Below, in pieces: positions 55,111-64,000 of a stretch of DNA of 64,000 nucleotides (position 1 is the first letter of the stretch; every line of letters starts with the position of its first letter). The position numbers and the translations under genes are program-made. Source of the DNA: Hericium rajendrae (taxonomy: Eukaryota; Basidiomycota; Agaricomycetes; Russulales; Hericiaceae); NCBI GenBank assembly GCA_033439255.1, contig CM065878.1, forward strand, positions 186,001-250,000, in the 5' to 3' direction. Under the pieces are notes generated by a model. The model saw only the letters and a list, made by a program, of their open reading frames with translations, was not told the DNA's origin and made no database searches.

Positions 55111-56286
55111 GTAGTACACTGCAAATACGACAGGTCACTATCACCAGTTTTCAGGTGTTAATAAGGGTTACCAACGTCAATCCATTCTGCAAACAAGGTT
55201 TCTGCCGACGCAGTCGGCGCTTCCCCCCCAGTTCTAGAGCGGCGTCAAAACTAGGTCGGCGCGAGTCTGACCCGCTTTCGACGTCGCTGCCAGGTTCGAA
55301 ACGGGTTTTCATGATAGATACTTCCATTGAATTCATATAAGTATAAAGTATAAGTAGAGAAAGAGGATGCTATGGGCTACAGTGTTCAATTCGGGCGAGA
55401 AAATATGTACAAATGAAGGGAGCCTTAGCTGCATCACCACCGACAGCTCGCAACCAAAACCCTCGCAGCACCGCGCGATGCAGGCGCACGTACATGTGGA
55501 GCGCGAGCGCGGATGTGACGCATGCACCGGCATCCCAGCGCTACACCGCAGCAACATGTCGAGAAAAGGCGATGTGCACGCGCGATCTGAACCCCGGCAT
55601 ATTGTATCCCTCGGCAGTGTAGGCATGCGTCGCGGCTCTAATGACATGGGTTGAGCTCCTAAATAGAGGGCCAGTCCCAGAATTATGCGGAAGAAGTACA
55701 CCTAGGTGCACGCATCACCTTCGAGGACAATATCGGTCGCATGTAAGAGGTGGGACTTGAGAGGTTCGCGGTCCGGGCATAGAGTAAATCTGGAGGGTAC
55801 GGCTGTGTCAGTATGAAGAAGATCAATAGAACTGTACCAGCAGACAATGTCGAGGAGTAGAAAGCGAAAGCTAAGTGGTGACCAGTGAAGTTGAAGTGCA
55901 ACTCGAAGGTCGAAAAGTTTTGTCAAGTCGAAACTGACGGCCTAATTTGCTCAGAGTTGATCGGACCAAGCTCAAAACGATATCGAAGATCAAATATAGA
56001 TAGGGTTCGGCATCACCTGCGTGAAATTTCCATATGTAATGACATCGAATTTCAATGGCCGGAAACGCGACTTACGGGACTACGACATCGAGCGAGCATC
56101 GAACATGACGCGGTTCCTACTTGGCGCTGAGGCTGATCCGATGCCGCTCTAAAACTACGGTGATTTTTATATAATAGATGACCTCCGAGCTCAGACGGCA
56201 GTGTAATTATATACTATTACCATCTGACCATAAGTACTGCACGCCTTCCTTGGGCGACCTCACATTTCTGGGTTAGATGCTCATTA
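55111..56286. other. Intergenic, no supported gene
   Basis: Several short frames on both strands without recognisable motif. No element ends seen. Confidence 0.3.
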
Positions 56287-56636
56287 CAGTGCTTTGCATA
56301 AAGAACTGCAGTCAGCGTCGCACGATTTTTTGTTTGTAGCGACCAAATATTGCCAGAAAGGGAGGTATGGCCCGGCCCGGTAGGGTCCCGGTGCAGAGTT
56401 CTGCTCGCTCACGGTACTCCGCATGTACTAGAACTCATTAGGATCGGAAGTATCACCTACTCACTAGCATGAGGAAGACTTTTGAGCATTTCAGGCGGGT
56501 TGAATGTCTTCAAAATGCAACAGTCCTCAAAGCCGCGAAGCCTTAGGCGGTGCAGGTATCCTTTTTGGGTATGTATTTGGCCGCTACAAACAAAAAATCG
56601 TGCGACGCTGACTGCAGTTCTTTATGCAAAGCACTG
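56287..56636. mobile_element. Tc1/mariner-type MITE, 350 bp, TA duplication
   Basis: A perfect inverted repeat of about 55 bases starts CAGTGCTTTGCATAAAG at 56287 and mirrors 56636. TA flanks both ends (56285-56286, 56637-56638). CAGT termini with TA targets are typical of Tc1/mariner. No transposase inside. Identical arms mean a recent copy. Confidence 0.88.
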
Positions 56637-57064
56637 TAGATGATGATCGGCGTCAGCTCTATCGGCCCGGCGGTCACGTGTTGTCTGACCAGACAGCCAA
56701 TGCACGTGATTTCCATAACCGAAGCTTAAGAGAACGTTCCGGACATGGAAGTCCGCGTTTTTTCTCGGATGCGGACGCGGACGCGGACAGTTAAAATCCG
56801 GACGCGGACGTCCGCGTTTTTGTCCGCGTCCCGGCGACGCGCCACAACTACATCACGTGCTGTCGGCCAGGACACCTAATGCACGTGACCACGACGCATC
56901 GCACGAGGCGCCTTCCCGGAACCTACCGGACCGATGTGTGCGCGGCGAAGTTCCCCCCATGCGCATGCAGCACACTTCTCTGTCTTTCACTTGCGTTAAT
57001 CATCTCCTCGCACATTTTTCTCTGCAAACCTCGACTTCTTCCCCTGGAATCTTCCTCGGACATC
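56637..57064. other. Upstream region with GCGGAC repeats
   Basis: Contains repeated GGACGCGGAC/GTCCGCG tracts at 56760-56840 that can fold. It probably includes the promoter of the 57065 gene. Confidence 0.35.
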
Positions 57065-59149
57065 ATGAGCCCAAAAGCGCACACACCTCTCAAGGGATTT
57101 AGAAGCTGCAACCACCGCTGTCCTGGGCGCCGGTGCATGGCAAACAACAGTGGATGCAACGTCTGGGAACGCGAAGGCGGTAGTCTTAAGAAACACATCA
57201 CGCGGCATACACCCCATCCGCAGTGTGCGCCGGACAATTGCCCTGTGTATTCTGGGGATCAGAAGCAGCTGAAGGACCTGGCGAACACGGTGGGATGGCG
57301 CGACGTCACCGAGGAAGACATTACCGGCATGTTGGATAGTTTCAAGACTGAGACTTGGAACAAATGGTACATGGAGGCTAAAAAGCAGGACAAGATCAAG
57401 GCGGCCCCTGATCCTTGGGTAAGCGTCCCATTGTAGTTACTTCTGCACTGAAATATGTAGTCGGACGAGGTGGCCGTTGCCGCTGCCGCCAGACCTACAG
57501 GTAGTGCCCATTCTCCCGACCCTGCACCACCTGCCCCTGTTGCTTTGGATGCCACTGCTGCTGCTCCAGCAAAACAAGCTCCTCCATCGCCCCATCCGAC
57601 CAACGCCCACGTGGTCCCGCCATACTTCCACCCATGGGAGGAAGAGCACCGTCTAGTTACACCGGTCGACCCTCCCGCCCCTCTTCGCATCCTCCTCTTG
57701 GAGGAGCCTTATTGGAACGCAGATTTAGACGATCCCCATGCGGAAAATCGCAGCGAAATGTGGTACACCGCCGCGGTTCCAGAGGAGACCTATCACACCC
57801 TGCAAAGGGCTTTTCCAAAGGGCATTTTCCGCAGCAAGAAAGAGGTGACGGTCTACTTGAAGCAAGGCGAGGTTCAAGTCGAAATGTGGGATTGGGTACT
57901 GTTGCTGCCAGGCTCCTTGCTTTTTCTCCGCTGACTTGATTTGCCTCTGCCAGTTACTTCTTGCGAAGTATTTGATAGCCAAGGAAAAACAGAACAAGGT
58001 CGAGCTGTCCTACATGCGGTACGCCGTCTACATGGAAGCTATGGTCGACGACCCAGCAACGCTATTCAATACGACTGTCGGCAAGCACCTTGCCGCGTCC
58101 TCCCTCATCATTGGCGGTCCTGACTGCTCGTGCAACGTTTTGTAAGTCCCCTCACTCACTTCCATTTGTGCCTACCTGACTGCTTGACAGTCATGGGGCC
58201 TTTAAGCTCCCATTAGACAAGATGGATGCCTACCGGCGGAACGTCCAAATGCTGGACAGCCATACAGTATTCTGGCCAAACTTCGGTGAGGTGGCCATGT
58301 ATGGGCAGAAGACATCCCTGGTCGGCAACCTGGACCAGATCGCGGCCTACGTCACCCACACAGTCTGACCGCAAACCACTCGTATTCGGCCGTTTCACGA
58401 CCCCATTCCGCCGAACGCTGTCATCAAGCGGGGCTTCTCTGGCTGTATGGACCATGTCAGCATCCCAAAGGAGGGTGCGCCGAGAACGTGGAAGGGCATT
58501 GTAGGCAAGTGGTATCATGACCGCATGCCCATTCACCCAGAGCTCTGGCTGGCCCAAAGCTTCGTCTGTACACTTCAGCAGTTTGGGGAGCTAAGGACAT
58601 GGGTGGTTGTCGGGAATATCATAACAATCACATACACCGTCCCAAAAGGCGACAATCAAACATGGGAAATCGAGGAGGCGAGCGAGATCCCCCCTCTCGA
58701 CAAATTGACGCAAGTGGCTTTATCTTTTGTGGAAGAGACGATGCTCATGACCATGTCACTGCAGAAATGCTGTGAAGGACAATCCTGGTGAACAACTATG
58801 GCTGCATATGACAGAGGGATGCCTCCGCGATGATTTCGAGCGGGGTAAAGAAGAGTTCAAGGAGTTTGTCTGCAAGACATGGACGGCATTGCTCGCACTC
58901 GAACGAAGCCAGTTGAGGCATGAGACTGGCCTCAGTCTCTTCTGCCGGATGGACATTGGAATCATGATGAACAAGTCCGGACAATTCAATTATTTCGTCA
59001 ATGAGGTGGAGCGGACGATGGCATCGACGATGCTCATCGATTCAGTACGGGAGTCACCGTATGAATTACTCGTGCGTGAGATAGCGCACCAGCTCCCCGC
59101 ATATGTATCGCGCTCCCGCCGCTCTCTATCTTCGCATATGCCGTTGTGA
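57065..59149 (+). CDS. Cys/His-rich N-terminal hypothetical protein, one in-frame TGA
   Basis: Function not recognised. Exons 57065-57418, 57461-57895, 57954-58141, 58191-58709 and 58765-59149 join in frame (1,881 bases, 626 codons). Residues 10-65 are cysteine/histidine rich (CNHRCPGRRCM, GGSLKKHITRHTPHPQC, DNCPVY), a possible zinc-binding domain. A proline/alanine linker follows, then a conserved-looking globular part (KQNKVELSYMRYAVYMEAMV; GKWYHDRMPIHPELWLAQSF). The fourth intron is GC-AG (GAC|GCAAGT), and the join gives KLTNAVKDNPGEQLW. A TGA at 58366-58368 interrupts an otherwise open exon. It may be a recent nonsense change, an undetected intron or a base error. ATG 57065 was chosen over 56879 as the longer N-terminus has no match to the domain. 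Confidence 0.6.
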
Positions 59150-59424
59150 TGTCACATGTTGCTTCTTACCATAGATTACACATTGACTCAACACTTCCAT
59201 CGTAATTTGTGTAAGGTAGTGAATAACAAAAAATGGAAAGGATAGGACTTGGGCTAGATGCAAGGATGTTTAACTGAGCCCGAGCTGCGCCGAGCCGAGC
59301 CACCGAGCCACTGAAAAGTGTATTTCCAAATTTGGAAATCAGATTTCAGATGTTTGATAGCACGGCCCTCCGGGCACCACCTGATCCCGCAGAATTCTTT
59401 TATTTATTGAGATAATGTAGTGAA

Positions 59425-60355
59425 TTATAGACAGTATGGAGCGAGATCAGCGGGTTGATGTAAAGTGTTGCAAATGACATGGCCGCAGCCACTATGAAGA
59501 ACGATGATGTGCTGAAGGTCAAACCAAATTGGGCCCCATTTACGAATGCCGCCACACCAGGGACGGATGACCTCGACTTCTAAAATGACAATGTCCGTGG
59601 GTTTGACTGCTTGTGAGTAGAGTTGCATGTTGGCTTTCTGTGTGACGAATTGCGTGCCGTCCCGGATATTGTCGAATGTGGAAAGCTAGAGCGGACATCA
59701 GTATTTATCGAAGATGTTTAAGTGTGACGCGGACTCGTGTTTCGTTCAGTCCGGCAATGGATCTTGTTCCGTTATGAGAGGCACCGATAATTGGTCGAAA
59801 GTGGCATGTTTGTTCCGCTGTGGCATTGATATCGGATAATAAGAGTCTATTGAAATAGTATGGGTAAATTCTCGTACCGACATGTGTTCTTTGCCGTCCT
59901 GATACTCCTAATGCTACTGTGGTGTCGTGTTGTTCGAATACTTGAATGGACGCTGTTACTGTTTCTAGAGGTTTGTCGTCGCATGTCTTTAAGTTGATAT
60001 CTTTTAGAACGCCAATGAGCCACAATGTTGCGGGATGTTCGCATCCAGGTAAGTGTAGATGGTGGTCTTGACGTGGGGCGGGTCCGCGCCATGTCATGTT
60101 TTGAGGAAGGCTGGAGAGTGCGAAAATGCTTTTTCTGTGATTGCGATAAGCGAGAAGGCAGTGGAGGCGTCTGCGAAGATGTTGGTGATATTCATTGAAT
60201 ATTAGGAATACGTACTCCACGAATTTTTTGGCATCGTCGTCGGCGGTCGTAGGGTTTGAAACTGTGGTAAGTTCGTAGACATGCTGGTGCTGGCAAGACG
60301 AGGGTAAGTGTTGGCAAGACGAGGTTAAGGAGTGTAGCGAGATTCGTGTCGTCAT
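59425..60355 (-). CDS. F2: hypothetical protein, paralogue of F1
   Basis: ATG 60355. First intron donor GTACGT at 60214; the join gives KKFVE-RLHCLL. A core reads PATLWLIGVLKDINLK then ETVTASIQVFEQHDTT, matching F1's VPMTVWMVGRITRA and AISITMQPLQEQDEL. The last exon encodes KPTDIVILEVEVIR and WFDLQHIIVL, matching F1's KPDDIVLLEVEVVK and WFELQHVILL. It looks like a beta-rich fold typical of large agaricomycete hypothetical families. Middle joins are uncertain. Confidence 0.5.
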
Positions 60356-60441
60356 ATTTGATAGGGGCGGCCGATTGGAATCTGGTCATGGGACGTTGAT
60401 AATATATTATCAAATACTTTACGATATAAAGACAAAAGAAA

Positions 60442-61310
60442 TTATATTCTACTTTCCATGCAGTCGGCAGGACGAGCGGCGATGACTTCGTCGTTGGTAG
60501 TTGAGGCCGATTGCAAAAGGATGACATGCTGTAGTTCGAACCATGCGCAATCTGTCTCTTCAAAGCCAACGAACGCACGTCGCATCCATGCTCGGTATTT
60601 TACCACTTCAACTTCAAGGAGGACAATGTCGTCTGGTTTGATTAGACGGGCATCGTATCGGGTCATGGTTTCTTTTTTCTCGATTCTGATTCTGCCATCC
60701 CAGGCGCAGTCGAAGGGATGAAACTAAAGTTTATTATGAGTTTGAATGAGAAGCACGTGGCGTGTTACTTACTACTGGTGTTCGACTGCCGGGTACGTGG
60801 AAGCGCTGGGTACGACTAGCGCAGTAGCAGTTCATACCCGGAGGAGCTATGTCCGGTATTTGAGATATGTAACTGGTGAAAGAGTGAAGCACTTACAACC
60901 GCGTAGAGACACGTTGAAGGAGGTCACGGCACATAACTCGTCTTGTTCTTGAAGTGGTTGCATTGTTATGGAAATGGCCTGTTTTGGTTGCTTGTGCTGG
61001 GTAGCGAAGTTGGCACGGGTTATTCGACCAACCATCCAAACGGTCATTGGTACATGACTCTCTGGAAGAGTCAGTCGAGCGGGTTTGTTCGGTAGCGGGC
61101 GCCAGATAAGGATTCGAGGGATATGGCGTATAGAGAATATGCCAAAGTCTCTGTTGTAATAGTGTCAGATATTTCGCAGACACCTGATACCACTGGTGAG
61201 TCAGATGCATGATCTTTGATTGAAATAAAAGCGTACTGTGTCCAGTATTCATCTTCTTCCGATGGCGTATCCAACTGAATGCAATCCTCCCACCACGTTA
61301 TGCGCCGCAT
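60442..61310 (-). CDS. F1: hypothetical protein, tandem paralogue of F2
   Basis: ATG 61310 (MRRITWWEDCIQLD, then EEDEYW). After an intron in 61.15-61.2 kb the frame carries LPNKPARLTLPES, MTVWMVGRI and LQEQDELCAVTSFNVSLRG, then introns near 60890-60815 and 60775-60727, and FHPFDCAWDGRI before the last exon. Stop at 60442. Same direction as F2, 86 bases apart. Function unknown. Confidence 0.5.
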
Positions 61311-61408
61311 CGTCACGTGACGCTTTCCCGCGCGTCGTCCCAACTGCCTATTTCGGACGCGTGGCTTACCTCTGCCTTCGAAATACTTGCTGACCCTGTT
61401 TCTGGCCC

Positions 61409-61475
61409 GAATAAAATCGTATAAAATCGGGTAAAATCGAATAAAATCGAGTAAAATCAGATAAAACCGGATATA
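61409..61475. repeat. TAAAATCG tandem repeat
   Basis: Six to seven 10-11 base units (ATAAAATCG(G/T/A)), followed by a short TA run, between F1 and the MULE gene. Confidence 0.6.
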
Positions 61476-61555
61476 TATATATACAATGGAAATATATGAA
61501 AGGCTCTTGTTAAGTATTGTTTCAAGTGAAAAATAATTTAAATTGAGCATATGCT

Positions 61556-64000
61556 CTACAAATCAGATGTTATTTGATATCCCATCACATTCCTTGCTCT
61601 TTCATTATCTCTTCCACCTGTTCCCCAGGTGGTTTTCCTTTTCTGCCCAGTTTCTTCAACCTTCTTGATGTCATCTCTAAAATTCTTCAAGTCCTTGGCA
61701 AATCCTGGCCTTGTAACATTCTTCAAGAAAAGCTTATTTTTGAATGGAAGCTGAGATTCTATTATATTTGCTGCTTCTCTTGCCATGCTAATTTTCTCCT
61801 TTGCTTCTTCAATAAGCTAAGAGTAAAATGATCAGAGAAGAAAAAGTTGTCAGAAATACTTTGATGATTTTACCTCATCTATATCATCTTCTCCTTCAGC
61901 TTCAGCTTCAGAAGGTGCCCTGCTTGTGGTCTCCAAGTCATACTCCTCCAACATATCATCAACCTCATTGATAGATGCTGCCACAGAGCTGCATCTGCTT
62001 CGTTCTTCCAACATATTAGGAATATTCTCAGGGATGAGATTCTCCCAGTATTCTCTACTCTCAAGCATCTGTTGATCACCTAGCCAAACATGGTCATCAC
62101 CATCTGTAATAGATCCATCCAAAATGTCATCTTGCTCCTGACCAATCTGCTGAATAGTGCCATTCTGAAACAAATCATATCGATAAAGGGGAATGGTCCG
62201 GCGTCGAGTAATTTGTTTCCAAAAGGCTGTTGGAATAAGTCCAACAGCATCAACCAAATGTTTGCAGAGGTGAAAGGCATGATACTTTTGAGCACCACAG
62301 TTACACAACCAGATCTTCACATCAACAATGTAAGAATGTTCAGAAAGAGAGATGTTGGACAATTTGAGCCAGGCTTTTTTGAAGTAGTTTTGTGCACTTG
62401 TGGCAGCTCGAGATCGACCTGCACGAAATGAATCTTCAAGAGCACCTGCACGCTGCATATATGCAGGTGTAACTTTGGTGCATAAGATATAAACAAGTTG
62501 ATCAAGACGAGGTCGAAGAAGATGATGAAGTTGATCATGTTTGAGCTGCTTCCAGAAATTCTCCACATTCATGGTAGTACGAAGTCGAGAAAGAAGACGA
62601 GAGGTTGAGCGAGCCCAAAGTGGCCACTGCTTAGATGAGTACCACTGAGTCCACATATAGCCCCAAACTTCTCGAAGACCACGAGTCTTGCAGAAGTGAT
62701 ACATCTCATAAACAGCATTTCGATGAATTTGCAAAGCAAGATTCTTGTAATCTGCTAGACGATCTGGCCCAGTGATTTCAAGGCGTTCGGGAAAGATAGG
62801 ATGCTGACAGAAATGTTTGGTGAAAAGATGAAGAAGCTGCCGACAATGAGGTGCTGGACAAAATGTGTAGTCATGATCTTTAGAGACTACCTCGCCTGGG
62901 TCAAACATCCAGTCAGGAGCATCTTCCTCATCAGAAGATTTGTCTGCATCACAAAGGCGATCCAACTCTGTTAAGAGATCACCAACCTCATCTTGTTTGT
63001 CAGAGGAATCAGCAGGAATTGAGGTATCCTCCATATCTTCAACAGTAGGACCAAAAGAAGTTTCTTCCAACTGCACTTCAGTATTACTAGGATTGGATGA
63101 TTCTTGGATAGCCTGTGAGGAAGTAGAAGTAGGTCAAGCTGGAATATGAATAACAAGTCAAGAGGCAGAGAGAGGAGGAGCATTTTGAAGAACACCATTT
63201 AAGCGAATAGTGAGACGAGGAATTGCTTGTGTTGCAATATATAAGGGATCAGAAGCCTAATAATAATATTAATCACTGAGCTCAATATATCAAAAATTGA
63301 GAGACTTACCCCAACTTCATCTTGCTGACCAATAGGTACAAACTTTTTATCAATGAAAGAGAACTCTGAATGAGCATCTGTAGCATTGTAGAATGCTGGA
63401 GTACGACGTAGAATGGAAAGCCTAGTCTTGACTGCACGAAGAGCATGCCAAAAGCATAACTGATGCTTAGCATCAGGAAAGACTGAACACATGGCATTGA
63501 TTTCTGATCTATCTTTGTCTGAAAGTGTTATAATGGCTTTGACTTTGCACTCTTCACGAAAGTAAACAAGAAATTGCTTTAGAAGTCGCTCCTTGGCACC
63601 TGTATCTGCAGAGGTTGATGATTGAATCATGATATAACCAAGTGGGAGACCAGATCCATATGCCTCTCCAAGAAGTGCATAAAGCTCAAAGCGTGAACCA
63701 TTGGTATTCCCTAAAGATGTTAAGTACTTTTAAAGATAGAAGACATTTCACAAGACTTACAGGCTGAATCAATTGAGATTTCTCTAATCCGTCCACCCCA
63801 TTGAAGAAGAATACAAAAGGCCAAAGCTTTACAGCCATCTTCTTCTTCAATTGGAATTGGCAGAACTGAATATGTTCCAAGTTGGCCTTTTCTTTGACCT
63901 TCTTGAAGAAGAATTTGAGCAGATTGAAACTCATCTTCATGCTGCTTCCATTGAGTACTATTATGGGTAGACCAGATATGATAAACAGATTTTCGAGTAA
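61556..64000 (-). pseudogene. MULE transposase with SWIM zinc finger (5' end outside window)
   Basis: Exons: >64000-63761, 63710-63310, 63256-61873 and 61816-61556, all GT-AG and in frame. First D in SIDSAWNTNGSRFELYALLG, second D in TLSDKDRSE with CFWHALRAVK after it, E in MNVENFWKQL, then SWIM: WLCNCGAQKYHAFHLCKH. The C-terminus is acidic and then helical. Two TGA codons near 63160 and 63136 (SAS*LVIHIPA*PTST) lie in an acidic linker where arginine fits. They make it a pseudogene unless the region is an intron. Different from the 9.9 kb MULE; the sequence is AT-richer. Termini not in the window. Confidence 0.85.

Noticed and set aside
55270-55310. GGTTCGAAAC as a tRNA T-arm
   Set aside because: No acceptor or anticodon stem can be formed around it.

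Overview
The window looks like nuclear DNA of a mushroom-forming basidiomycete (Agaricomycetes). The evidence is genes split by many 45-60 base introns, an F-box/leucine-rich gene of the type expanded in these fungi, a Ulp1-like protease gene, and a dense nested set of fungal transposons (chromovirus, MULE, PIF/Harbinger, Ngaro-like, CACTA-like non-autonomous elements and several MITEs). I cannot name the species. No rRNA, tRNA or CRISPR was recognised.

Layout. 0-5 kb: a divergent gene pair (A1 on minus, E1 on plus) and an intact F-box gene. 5-8.1 kb: degenerate minus-strand gene-like sequence with diverged tandem repeats. 8.1-16.1 kb: a non-autonomous element (N1) with CATCTGA termini, AT-rich subterminal repeats and an internal GC-rich array headed by a perfect hairpin; a complete 5.0 kb MULE sits inside the array with a perfect 9-base target duplication. 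16.6-19.7 kb: a second divergent pair (A2, D). 20.3-34.6 kb: a Ty3/gypsy chromovirus with a 5'-truncated LTR, carrying a PIF/Harbinger element (25.9-27.9 kb) and a second element of the N1 type (N2, 28.4-32.1 kb). 35.2-40.1 kb: a long foldback made from a captured intron-containing gene fragment, split by a very young non-autonomous LTR retroelement with identical LTRs. 40.3-43.6 kb: an inverted, decayed third copy of the divergent pair (A3, E3). 44.1-45.2 kb: a CpG-rich TIR element. 45.5-47.4 kb: a decayed F-box paralogue. 47.6-49.9 kb: a MITE and the 3' end of an Ngaro-like tyrosine-recombinase element. 50.7-52.5 kb: an intact Ulp1-like gene. 53.8-56.6 kb: two MITEs. 57.1-59.1 kb: a cysteine/histidine-rich gene with one in-frame stop. 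59.4-61.3 kb: two tandem paralogues. 61.6-64 kb: a MULE transposase with a SWIM finger, cut by the window end.

Two themes run through the window. First, cytosines in CpG have been lost from the older copies: every premature stop I find in the chromovirus is TGA where a CGA codon is expected, and the duplicated segments at 40-47 kb show CG to TG/CA changes, while younger insertions inside them keep CpG. This fits deamination of methylated CpG or a RIP-like process. Second, the low-copy genes occur as paralogous blocks (three divergent pairs, two F-box copies), so the locus appears to have grown by segmental duplication, with one block inverted, and later by nested transposition.

Coding coordinates are span coordinates; where exon joins could be worked out they are given in the evidence text.
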